Assembly: GCA_012861695.1 (NCBI GenBank)
Contig: JAAOOA010000026.1
Coordinates: 21,674,001-21,738,000, forward strand
Direction of reading: 5' to 3'
Source: Trematomus loennbergii
Lineage: Eukaryota > Chordata > Actinopteri > Perciformes > Nototheniidae
DNA length: 64,000 bases
Shown here: positions 11,643-22,475 of the stretch, in pieces
How positions within the stretch are numbered: the stretch's first letter is position 1
Layout: each line of letters opens with the position of its first letter
Notes under the pieces: model-generated
Told to the model about the DNA's origin: nothing
The model's database searches: none
What the model saw: only the letters and a program-made list of their open reading frames with translations
Position numbers and translations under genes: made by a program

Positions 11643-12152
11643 GGCCTCATTTATAACGCCTTGCGTAGGAATGACGTGGGAAGGTTGCTTACGTAGTACA
11701 AAGCAAAAAAATAGGTACAGAAATGTTCCGACATTTTCCGATTCACAAAACATTGCGTACCGGCGAGGGAAGTGCGTACGGCACTTCCTACGCCTGTTTC
11801 CCTTTATAAATCACAATCGACTCGTAACGCCCATATTTGCCTATAAATAGTCAAAGAAACGCCCATTCATTCATTCATTTTGACTGACTGCATGAAGAAG
11901 ATCGCAGGAAATGACGACAGAACAGCTAAAAAAGACATCTCACACCGTGTCAGATTTTGGTTATTTTGGGGAGGTCGAGATAAATCATATTGTTTGGTGG
12001 ATGCAGTTTGAACCAGAGTAGCAGCATGGAGGTCGGATCGTCACCAAAATAAATAAGCGGTCCGAAAAAAGTTAATGACAAAAAAAATACACATAACCTT
12101 CCTCAGGCAGTGTGTTTGTACCGGGGACAGGAGACACCCCCTTGATGAGAGA
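11643..12152 (-). mobile_element. GGCCTCATTTATAA-ended element, left-arm copy
   Basis: The element begins GGCCTCATTTATAA at 11643, directly after CCAGG (CCTGG on the other strand). Positions about 11785-12152 are the reverse complement of 32115-32487. It sits in the L2 insertion at exactly the site where the related element begins at 28875, so both derive from one ancestral insertion. No coding region is recognised. Confidence 0.78.
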
Positions 12153-12166
12153 CAAATAATGACACA

Positions 12167-12330
12167 TGGCGCTCTCCAAGAAGAGGAAAGTGGACAGTGA
12201 GAACAGAGCTTTTAACCCTGCGTGGACGGACTCATTCATGTTCATCCTGCCCACTGGGAGCACAGAACCAGTGTGTCTCATTTGTTCATTGACCGTGGCG
12301 CTCAAGCAGAATACAAAAATCAAGTAACTG
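12167..12330 (+). pseudogene. N-terminal fragment of a hAT (Charlie-type) transposase
   Basis: From the ATG at 12167 the reading frame gives MALSKKRKVDSENRAF, then a WTDSFMFI segment and the first half of a zinc finger with PVCLICS (C-x2-C). It resembles the start of the hAT protein encoded at 22749. It is cut off near 12330 by a different repeat before the finger histidines. No introns or downstream transposase parts are present, so this is a fragment. Identification is by motif resemblance. Confidence 0.6.
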
Positions 12331-13165
12331 TATTCAGCTCGCGTTATATTTGAAAAACGAGTAATCTGATTACAGTTACTTTCGTAAACCTGAAGTGAAT
12401 ACATTTTGGAATACTTATGGGAATTATTGGTGGAAAAGTTTCCTCATAAAATGTAATAGTTATTACCAGCAGAACTGTGTGCACACTGCACAGCGCTGCA
12501 GCGTGTCGGTGAGGCCCCGCCCCCGAACGCAGATCAGAGAGAGAGATCTCTTTTAAAATATATTGAAAGTTAGAAACGGAGATGGTTCGATAAAATGTGC
12601 AAGATAACGTTTATGTAGCATTTCTTTATTGTCAAAATGATGACATTTCATAAGGGGATCAAATCAAAGTAAATGGCCTGCTGCTGCTGAATGCATGGGG
12701 CAAGTGACTGGAAACAGTTTTGAAAGTTATTACGTCGTTTCAGATAATAAATAATAATGATAATTCATTCTATTTAGGGGCGCCTTTCAAAGCACCCAAG
12801 GACACCTGACAATTCATAACATATTCTAAGGAAAGGTTTAAGAGAGTACAAATAATGCAGTCCGGGTGATGTTTTTTATGTGGGGTGCAGATGAGAGGGA
12901 GCTGTCCAGAATGACACCAAGATGTTGTGTTTGAGTTGTGCTCTTGATAAGCCATTAAAACAGTCAAATAAGTGTCTCCTGTTCACCAAAACATACCCAT
13001 CTGTTATGGAAAAATAAAGTATTCCAAAAGTATTCTAAAAGTAATCTGAATACGTTACTTTTTTAAGACACGTAACTGTAACTGTATTCGGATTACTTTC
13101 GGAGCCATGTATTCAGTAATCAGTAACCGATTACATTTACAAAGTAACCCTCCGAACCCTGATTA
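12330..13165. repeat. repeat mosaic ending in CCTCCGAACCCTG
   Basis: Both margins carry GTAACTGTATTC / GTAATCTGATTACAG-type words, and the right edge reads AAGTAACCCTCCGAACCCTG, a common fish DNA-transposon end. At about 12775-12860 a GGGGCGCCTTTCAAAGCACCC stretch resembles an L2 3' tail on the minus strand. No gene is seen. Confidence 0.5.
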
Positions 13166-14165
13166 AAAGTGCCAAAACGCCACTATGAGACAAAACACAA
13201 AGTGTTTGACCAAACATTCCCTCCCAAGTCAGAACTGAGGTCACAAAAAATAAGCAGTCTCAGAGCCCAATATGATCAGTCCACCAGGATCAAAATTAAA
13301 ACTAAATATCGTTCCAGGGCAGGCTAACCGAGGCTAACCAATGAGCACCTGCATGTGTGTATGAGAATGGCCCTGACACCATTTCAGCCCAGATTTAAAC
13401 TCCTGGCAGGACAAGCTCAAGCTCAATTCTCGCACTGAATTAAAGAAAATGAGTGAGGGACTGCAATATAAGAGGGAAAGAAAGAGAAACTTTAAAACTG
13501 TTCAATTGTTATGATGTGTAAAGACTGATATTGTTCTATAATCGTCTGAAACTGTTAAGTCATGATGTGAAACGGTTAACAAAGCTATTTTATTTATTTC
13601 TCTATTTTATTTTTAAATGCAGCCCGAGAGGAACATTACACATATACACAGTATTTACTGTATATCTGTATAGTTCAATGTTCATTGACAATACATATTG
13701 TTGTTAATGAATTGTACTTTCTTTATTTGATTGGCAGTCGGTTGTTGATGACACGCAGACGTTGATAAAGCTACAGGCTACTTCAATATATATCACACTA
13801 ATTCATAAAGCAAGTTAGACATTTTGATGTTCCGGACCTTTGCATGGGGACATTTTCTCTAACTGGACCTCGTTGAATTTTAGTTGAATACCCCTGATCT
13901 AGGATAAGTAATAAGGGAGTTAGAGTGAGTTTAGTGCCGCTTTACGTGACCATGTTTTCGCTCGTGGCTAATTCAGAGGCTGAGTGCTGGCATTGTGTTT
14001 TTAAAATTTTTTTTTTTTTAAAAGATCAGTTAGCTGAGTTTCTTCCCGTTACATGGATATAACACATTCATAGTTTTATTCAATATTAAGATTCCTTAGA
14101 CGTTGTTTCCTGCAAATGACGCGTTTATCCGCCCGGTACCGGGCGGAAGGTGCGTAACAGGTTAA
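13166..14165. repeat. gene-free stretch; 13960-14165 is an inverted repeat of 62890-63090
   Basis: From 13166 to about 13950 I see nothing recognisable. About 13960-14165 (TCAGTTAGCTGAGTTTC, CCTGCAAATGACGCGTTTATC, CCGCCCGGTACCGGGCGG) is matched in inverse orientation near 62890-63090. Its edge reads GTAACAGGTTAA, so it may be a TTAA-type element end. Confidence 0.65.
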
Positions 14166-14856
14166 GGGGCTTCTTTCCCCGGTTTTTTTTCTCACGAAAC
14201 TGTGTCTCAGGGCTTCTTAAAATGTAATAAACTATTCATGTGTCCTACTCAGAGGAAACACAGCTAACTGATGATATGAACCATGTTTACCGAAAAACAA
14301 AACACAAGTCTCACAAGAAGCGTCTAAATGAGCCCTGAGCGAAAAAATGCTAACGCACTAGGTATAAATCAATCGATATACTTATCGGATATGCACAAAC
14401 AAGCTTACAAACTGAGATTCCACATATTCTAGAAATATAAGTATCATCACTGAGCGATCAGAACTCGCGACAGCGGAAGCAAATACAGACATCACACGAC
14501 GTAGCTTTAGGTGATATGCTCACCTTTTGCAGAATAACAATTCTGATCAAAAACGAGAAAAACGCAGCTGAAGGTTAATCCATAGGTTAATCCAATGTGT
14601 CTGTCACTTGATGATCCATAATTCCATTTTTATGTCAAAAACTGAGTTTTCATTAGCTGCTAATGGTAGCTTCCAGAGTGTATGACAGCTTCCTGTTTTG
14701 TCTCCTGGATACGAGTCCAAACAACTCACAGACTGCACCGGGCGCTCACGTAGGAGCCCTGTGACCATCAGATTTGACTACGCTGATTGGCTGAAATTAT
14801 GTTTCGGCGGCATAGTTTAAAGATAGCAACAGTTGGTTTCTGCTGCACTTGCTGCA

Positions 14857-14893
14857 CTCTCGTCTGGGCGCTGTGCTAGCGCCCAGACGAGAG
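14857..14893. repeat. perfect 16-bp stem hairpin
   Basis: The arms CTCTCGTCTGGGCGCT and AGCGCCCAGACGAGAG are exact inverse complements separated by five bases (GTGCT). The stem is GC-rich in an AT-rich setting. It may be part of a transposon. No function can be assigned. Confidence 0.95.
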
Positions 14894-15039
14894 GGAGTAA
14901 TGATACATGGGCAAGGCCAGGCAGGAAACATGTGACTTATCAGTAACTTTAGACATCGTAACACAATTTTAAACGAGATTTTATTGTAGATTATACATTT
15001 TACTGATACCAATTATATAATATTTACCTTGTTTATTAA

Positions 15040-15156
15040 AAATAAAAATAAAAATAAAAAATATATTTTTTCAATATATATTTTTTGATTTCTTTAATTT
15101 TTAATGTGGGAAGAGGGGGGGCGGCGCCCCTAGCGCCCCTATGGGCCGGCCGCCAC
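15040..15156 (-). mobile_element. hAT-like element end abutting ZNF 5' UTR copy D
   Basis: Read on the minus strand the sequence starts CAGTGGCGGCCGGCCCATAG and runs into CGCCCCTCTTCC. The adjacent bases ATTCGGAG are the ZNF 5' UTR, but the second copy of that 8-bp word is not visible, so the other boundary has been lost or lies elsewhere. Confidence 0.5.
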
Positions 15157-15282
15157 TGATTCGGAGGTTTATCCAAACGCACAGATGATGGATCAGTAGT
15201 GCTGGAGCTCACAGACACTTTCTCAGGAACACAGAGAGAGAGAACCGTAGCGACGAGACGCCACCTGGACCAGTGTGACTTT
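15157..15282 (-). promoter_or_regulatory. truncated ZNF 5' UTR, copy D
   Basis: On the minus strand this is the start of the shared ZNF 5' UTR: GTCACACTGGTCCAGGTGG through GGATAAACCTCCGAAT. It matches 3403-3530 closely. The remainder of the UTR and the coding exon are missing, replaced by a hAT-like end at 15156. A LINE tail abuts its 5' side. Confidence 0.85.
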
Positions 15283-15620
15283 CTTCTTCTTCTTTCTTCT
15301 TCTTCTTCTTCTTCTTCTTCTTCTTCTTCTTCTTCTTCTTTCTTCTTCTTCTTCTTCTTCTTCTTCTTCTTCTTCTTCTTCTTCTTCTTCTTCTTCTTCT
15401 TCTTCTTCTTCTTCTTCTTCTCTTCTTCTTCTTCTTCTTCTTCTTCTTCTTCTTCTTCTTCTTCTTCTTCTTCTTCTTTCTTCTTCTTCTTCTTCTTCTT
15501 CTTCTTCTTCTCTTCTTCTTCTTCTTCTTCTTCTTCTTCTTCTTCTTCTTCTTCTTCTTCTTCTTCTTCTTCTTCTTCTTCTTCTTCTTCTTCTTCTTCT
15601 TCTTCTTCTTCTTCTTCTTC
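15283..15620 (-). repeat. (CTT)n tract, expanded LINE tail
   Basis: About 340 bp of CTT repeat (GAA on the minus strand) has a few phase breaks near 15293, 15340, 15420, 15478 and 15510. It sits at the 3' end of the minus-strand LINE, where other copies carry short GAAGAAG tails, so it is most simply an expanded LINE tail. The poly-Ser, poly-Phe, poly-Leu, poly-Glu, poly-Arg and poly-Lys frames over it are artefacts. Confidence 0.92.
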
Positions 15621-16760
15621 GTTTTTGGCGGATTGCAAACAACTTAAAAGGTGCATACCGCCACCTACTGTACATGAGTATGAATCATCATATCATTCCA
15701 TCTCTTAACCTATGATCTAATAAAAAAAAATCAACAAAAAACATGAAATAAATAAAACAAAAATAAAAATCTATGATCTTTCCTGACCTAATGTTAAATT
15801 ATTTGTCCTACCCCAGTTTCACTCAAGAAGGTAAACAGTGCCTTTCTGGTAGCTCTTACTCCCTCTCCTTTTGTTCCCAAAACACCAACCACACTCCATT
15901 CCCTCTCTGCCTCTAAAACTTTAGCCTTTAGTTTTTCTCTTTCCGCTTTATAGATGTCACAATGTAACAAGATATGTTCTACATTTTCTTTTACTCCACA
16001 GTTCCCACACTTGTCACTGTCACTTTTCCCCATGACATACAGCGTACCATTCAAAGCCGTGTGATTTATTCTGAGTCTAGCTATCGTGATTTCCTCCCTT
16101 CTGTTTCTTTCTTTATAAATATGAATTGTAATTGTCTTTTGTACTTTGTGATAGTCTTTGCCTTTCTGGTCTTTCTCCCACCTTTTCTGCCAGATCTCCA
16201 TCCCTTTTTTCTGCTTTTTCTTTTCCTTCTCCTTTACCAAGTTGAACTGGTAATGTTATTTCCTTTTGTAGTGCACTTTTTGCTAATTTATCAGCACACT
16301 CGTTCCCTTTCACCCCCTCATGTGCAGGCACCCAGCAGAACTGCAGATCTATACCGCCTCTGTGCAGTCTTAACAGGCTATGATTCAGTTATATGAGAAT
16401 GTCTTCTCTGACAGTTGTTGTTGATTGTATGCTTTTTTATATGGAGAATGAATCTGTGCATATCACCACCCTATCTGGTCTGACCTCTTCAACCCACTGT
16501 AATCCTATTATTACAGCAAGCATTTCTGCTGTGTACACTGATAATTGATCAGACGCTCTTTTTGAAATCGATATTTTAAAGTCTGGGATGTATATACCAA
16601 CTCCAACACACTCTTCCTTGTTCTAGAACCATCTGTGTACATTTTTAGGTAATTGTAGTACTTTTCGTTCAGATACATACTTGTTTTAATTCCCACTTCA
16701 TTTATTTGCCACTCTTTTTTCCTATCTTCTGGTTCTTTTCTGGATCCATCCACTATCTCT
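15621..16760 (-). pseudogene. RNase-H-type LINE 3' portion (copy 2)
   Basis: The minus strand encodes, in broken frames, the end of a LINE ORF2: a partial segment with YTDGS (RNase H start) near 16640, a PAHEGVKGNECADKLAKSAL block (RNase H end) near 16270-16330, then a basic linker. A C-terminal CGNCGVKENVEHILLHC motif lies near 15965-16020, and the stop is at 15794. The 3' UTR carries GGTGGCGGTATGCACC and the GAA tail. Order and motifs fit the I/Nimb-like group of LINEs with a C-terminal RNase H. Frameshifts and a missing 5' end make it inactive. Confidence 0.82.
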
Positions 16761-17338
16761 TGTCTCTGTCCAGTGAATTACACTTTTGTTACTGGAGCAG
16801 GTAAAGCATGCAACAGATACTTTCAGCATTATCGGAGCACAAAGTGGAAGCTTGGATGAAACACAGCAGACTTCTAAACAATGAACACCTGCAACTTAGA
16901 AGAAATAAAGTTGGGTTTTATGTGTTCTAATATTGCAATCCAAACCCATGATGTAATGACAGTAATTAAGAATAATTTAGTCATTGAATATAATTTCAGT
17001 AGATTTAATCAAACAAAACATGAACATATTGGACATGGCCTCAAGACTATAACCTCTTCACATTCTGTTGAAATAGTCAATTACTAGCCATATCTTACAC
17101 TTTGCTGTTTTGAATCATTAATATGTGGATGATAGTTGAACTGGATAATTTAATGTATGTATGCCACCTGCTGGAAAGAAGACTATCACTCTGTTGGCGT
17201 CGTTTGGCAACAAAAACAGAGTTAAACTCTCATTTCATAAACAATCTTTGAGTACAGACACCGTCCTGCAGAGAGCACACAATCCAACAGCACGTTTTTG
17301 GTCTAGCATCACTTTACAAAACGTTTGCATTAAGACAC
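16761..17338. other. gene-free stretch
   Basis: AT-rich sequence with short open frames (for example 16881-17087) that have no recognisable domain, splice context or codon structure. I see nothing supportable here. Confidence 0.5.
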
Positions 17339-18597
<1,259 letters not shown>

Positions 18598-18799
18598 GAC
18601 TAGCTGGTCCATAGTAAAGGTCAGTCCACCTTAAATGAGCAGTGGGTGATCAGCAGGTGAAAGGCAGGACACGGGAACTTGGTCCTGAGGAGATGTAACA
18701 ATTATAAAACAAGAAAGTTGTCGAGTCAAGGGGTCAAAGATATGAACATTTGTGATTATTAGCGAATCGGTTGCAAGTGGGTGAAATCAGGCTTAGGGG

Positions 18800-19730
18800 G
18801 TAACTAAAACCAAAACTAAGGAGCTCATTGTTGATTTCAGGAGGACAAAAAAGGAAGTCCATCTCCCCCTCCACATCCATGGAGAAGCAGTGGAGAGCGT
18901 GGAGGACCTACGGTTCCTTGGAGTCAACATCTCCAATAATTTAACTTGGACCTCAAACCTGGTGAAAAAGGCACAGCAGAGACTGTTTTTCCTGAGGAAA
19001 CTGAGACAGGCCAGGCTTCCACAAAAACTGCTGGTAAACTTCTATCGGTCGACTGTTGAAAGCACCCTGACCAGCTGCATAACTGTGTGGTACACCAGCT
19101 GCACAGCCGCAGAGCGGAAGGACCTGCAACGGGTGGTGAAGGCTGCTCAGCGCATCTTTGGGACTGAGCTGCCCAACCTTGACAACATCTACAAAAGTCG
19201 ACTGCAGAAGAAAGCCAGCAGTATCATCAGAGACATCACACACCCCGGCCACTCACTATTCGAACCGCTGCCGTCCGGCAGACGGTTCAGGTCAATAAAA
19301 TCACGCACCAACAGACTGAAGAACAGCTTCTTTCCCAGAGCTGTGGCCTCCATCACTCCCATCCCTGTCCAACCACAAAACTCACTATAACTTTGAACAT
19401 GCACACATAAAAACACACTACCTTCCATCAAAGACTGCAGCCAAAAATATCATATGTTTTTATTTGTATATTTATTAGGTATCAAACAGATATTTTAAGT
19501 AACTATTTATATTTAAACATTGTAGCTTTTCTTTATTAAATAATCTTTAAAAATGTATTTTAACATTCTGGTAAAGTGCATTTAAGTGATGACCCTGATT
19601 ATTGCTACTATCTCTGCTTTATCACTGCTTTTATGGATGTGTTCTTATTTATGTACTGCAGTGAGAGAAGCCAACTGAATTTCGTTACACTGATGTGTGA
19701 TGACAATGAAGATATTCTATTCTACTCTAA
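18800..19730 (+). pseudogene. CR1/Rex-like LINE, C-terminal end and 3' tail
   Basis: The plus-strand frame runs from TKELIVDFRR through a FLGVNISNNLTW block, a KKAQQRLFFLRKLRQARLP block and a C-terminal SLFEPLPSGRRFRS / NSFFPRA segment to the stop at 19390. These are the conserved post-reverse-transcriptase parts of fish CR1/Rex-type LINEs. The polymerase motifs are absent, so it is 5'-truncated. The 3' region ends TGACAATGAAGATATTCTATTC, like CR1/L2 tails. The last about 200 codons are open, suggesting moderate age. Confidence 0.78.
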
Positions 19731-20324
19731 CGTATTACATGTAACGGCATTAGGTCATCAGGATACAAAATAGGCAAATGTGTTCCCTTACAGTTACAGA
19801 AGCAAAAACAATCAGATAACAGGTGTATTTATGTAAAAGAGGGTTTATTAACAGGATAGCAATGATACAAAACATTTAGAAATAAAGAACAATACATCAA
19901 ATCATCCTATATCTGTATATGGAAACTTGGAGCCCTCAATCCACAATAAAATGGTTAATCAAAAGTCAGTGGTTAACGTATAAATCAGAAAATCAGTATG
20001 ACAAAAACATTAAACATATTGTCCACTTATGTTGATAAAGATAGAGTTAAATTAAGTCTTATATGAATGTTGTGCAACAATGTTGATCCAGTCAGGCAGA
20101 TTTTTCTCATGTGTGAACTGTCATAAGACTTATTCATTGTCCTCTCCATCAGCTTCTGTTTCCATGTGTTCAGCTGAGCTGCTGATTGGAGGTTCTGCTT
20201 CTCAGTTATCCTCAGTTTGAATTTCATTAAGCTGTGAGGACTGACGACCAACACATTTGTGTTTATTGAAATGATTACGCCATTTAAATATTTTGTCACA
20301 AACATCGCAGCTGTATATTTCCTC
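19731..20324 (-). other. 3' flank of ZNF gene with degenerate last finger
   Basis: Immediately after the ZNF stop, the same minus-strand frame continues through a further finger-like unit (YSCDVCDKIF then a His-rich end, KHKCVGRQSSQLNEIQ) until a second stop near 20203. A minus-strand AATAAA occurs at 19844-19849 and is the nearest poly(A) signal candidate. The rest is AT-rich with no other gene seen. Confidence 0.6.
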
Positions 20325-21571
20325 TCATGTGTGGACTCTCATGTGTGCCTTTAAACTTCCACTCTGTGAAAAAGCTTTCTTACAGACTGAGCATCTGTGT
20401 GGTTTCTCTCCTGTGTGGACTCTCATGTGTTGTTTTAAATATTCACTCTGTGAAAAAGCTTTCTTACAGACTGAGCAGCTGTGTGGTTTCTCTCCTGTGT
20501 GGACTCTCATGTGTGCCTTTAAATGTTCTCTCTGTGAAAACGCTTTCTCACAGACTGAGCAGCTGTGTGGTTTCTCTCCTGTGTGGACTCTCATGTGTTT
20601 TTTTAAATGTTCTCTCTGTGAAAAAGCTTTCTTACAGACTGAGCATCTGTATGGTTTCTCTCCTGTGTGGACTCTCATGTGTTTTTTTAAATGTTCACTC
20701 AGTGAAAAAGCTTTCTTACATACTGAGCATCTGTATGGTTTCTCTCCTGTGTGGACTCTCATGTGTTTTTTTAAATGTTCTCTCTGTGAAAAAGCTTTCT
20801 TACAGACTGAGCAGCTGTGTGGTTTCTCTCCTGTGTGGACTCTCATGTGTAACTTTAAACTTCCACTCTGTGAAAAGGCTTTCTTACAGACTGAGCAGCT
20901 GTGTGCTTTCTCTCCTGTGTGGACTATCATGTGTCTCTTTAAATCTGTATTCAGTAAAAAAGCTTTATCACAAACTGAGCAGCTAAAGGGTTTCTCTCCT
21001 GTGTGGACTCTCATGTGTGTTATTACATTTCTACTCAGTGAAAAAGCTTTCTCACAGACTGAGCAGCTGAATGGTTTATTTTCAGCACTACGTAGTGGAG
21101 CACTGACGGATTCATGTCTATTTTTCAGTGAGTTTGAGCCTGATGCAGGTTCTCTGGTCTCCTTCCAATCAGCACTGTCTTCAGTGTCAGGTTCAGAAGA
21201 GTCTCCAGTGTTGTCCTCAGTCTTTGGTTGTAAACTGCTCTCTGGATCTGACTTCCTGGCTGGTTCTGGTGCTCGACAGTCATCTCCATCAGCTTCTGTT
21301 TCCATGTGTTCAGTTTGTCTTTGATGAGGCTGTGAGGACTGAGGTTTCTCTTTATCATCTTCACTCTTCACAGGGTCAGGATTGAAAGTGGACTCGGTGA
21401 TATCAGTCTCCTCCAGCTCCTGAAGCTGCCCTCCGTCCTGATTGATCCTGAGTTCCTCCTGTTCCTGCTTAATGTGTGGGGGGGGCTCTGGGTCCTCCTG
21501 GTCCAGACTGGTGCTCCACTCCTGCTGGTCAGGGAGAACCTCTTCTTTAACCACCACCAGCAGCTGGACGT
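20325..21571 (-). CDS. C2H2 zinc-finger protein, main (finger) exon
   Basis: Probable sequence-specific DNA-binding nuclear protein. The exon starts after TTCCTGCAG at 21572. Its first two bases complete an Asp codon with the final G of the first exon, giving HRA-D-VQLLVVVKEE. Joined to 38302-38488 (-) the protein is 477 residues: coiled-coil exon 1 (1-62), an acidic Glu/Asp/Ser/Pro-rich linker (63 to about 228), then nine tandem C2H2 fingers of 28 residues (first Cys about 232) joined by TGEKP-type linkers (H-x3-H, C-x2-C all intact). Fingers share CSVCKKAFSQ and differ at recognition positions. The stop codon lies inside the linker after finger 9, so a tenth, degenerate finger is excluded. 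The fingers form an 84-bp tandem repeat, and antisense frames across it are shadows. Confidence 0.88.
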
Positions 21572-21599
21572 CTGCAGGAAACAGGAAACACACAGTCAG

Positions 21600-22031
21600 A
21601 AAAAACTGTTAAGTGTTAGCATTTAAAAATCTAATCACCATTCAAACGGGAGACATTTTTCAGCCCTAATAATGCCTTTGTTTTTATACTTTAATATTAT
21701 CTTTCTTAGTCCCAGCTATTGTTTATTTTTGTTGGCTCAATTCACCTTATGTAGACAAAACATGTCTGTGAAGTCTTTTGCTTAAAATACCAAACAGATC
21801 ACCCATTGTAGCCATGCCTCATACCCCTCTATTACAGCCCTGTTCCAAAAAGGCTGATTCTGTGACCGTAGCTTTAAATGGAACAGCTGCTGCTAGCCAC
21901 GCCCCTTTGTAGCGTCACTAAGCTTTCCCCTGCTAAGAGAGTTTTCTACCGGGAGAAACTCAGCTAAACGCTGCCGTGATTAAATGCCATATTATGTTCC
22001 AAACCACTTCAAGCATTATTTCTGAAACAGT
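21600..22031. repeat. degenerate internal part of a TTAA-type element
   Basis: About 21742-21960 (ACATGTCTGTGAAGTC, AATACCAAACAGATCA, GCTGATTCTGTGAC) matches the interior of the TTAA-flanked elements at 25758-27023 and 54129-55103. The termini are not recognisable. No gene is seen. Confidence 0.6.
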
Positions 22032-22467
22032 ACACTGTAAAAAAGGATTTGATCATTAAGTTATTGTAACTTTTTTCTTTAAGTTACTTTCACTTAATAT
22101 ATCAATTTATGCAATTTCTACTTAATTTCATAAGTTGCTATTATTTCAACTCAGCTTTGTAAGCCAGCTCAATGACCTGTAAATTATATTAAGTCAATTT
22201 GACTTAACAGTGCGAGTAGTGATTTGTATTGATCTACAACTTTCCATGACATATTCCTGTGCGGTGAAAATAGTCCCGGTCTTGTAGTTGTTTTCATTGA
22301 ATGAAGGCATTTAACAGGGACATGCGTTTTTTTGTGAACCACCGGGTTTCGATTCGCCATTATCAAAAGAAGAACTTCAACCTGACAGATTGATGATGAC
22401 TACGAAAAGCAAAGCGGCGGATGATTACGTTTTTTTAAAAGTGATGTGACAGTAAATATGACCTACC
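22032..22467. repeat. En/Spm-like terminal repeat stretch
   Basis: ACACTGTAAAAAAGGATTTG followed by several AAGTTA / CTTAAT words (22060-22200) resembles ends of non-autonomous En/Spm-type elements common in fish. A matching opposite end was not located. The rest to 22467 is non-coding. Confidence 0.45.
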
Positions 22468-22475
22468 GAGTAACG

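Noticed and set aside
15036..15715. Long open frames of poly-Glu, poly-Lys, poly-Ser, poly-Phe and poly-Arg on both strands
   Set aside because: They are translations of the (CTT)n tract and its phase breaks, not proteins.
20293..21385. Plus-strand open frames of 343 and 219 codons with regular repeats
   Set aside because: They are antisense shadows of the 84-bp finger repeat in the minus-strand ZNF exon.
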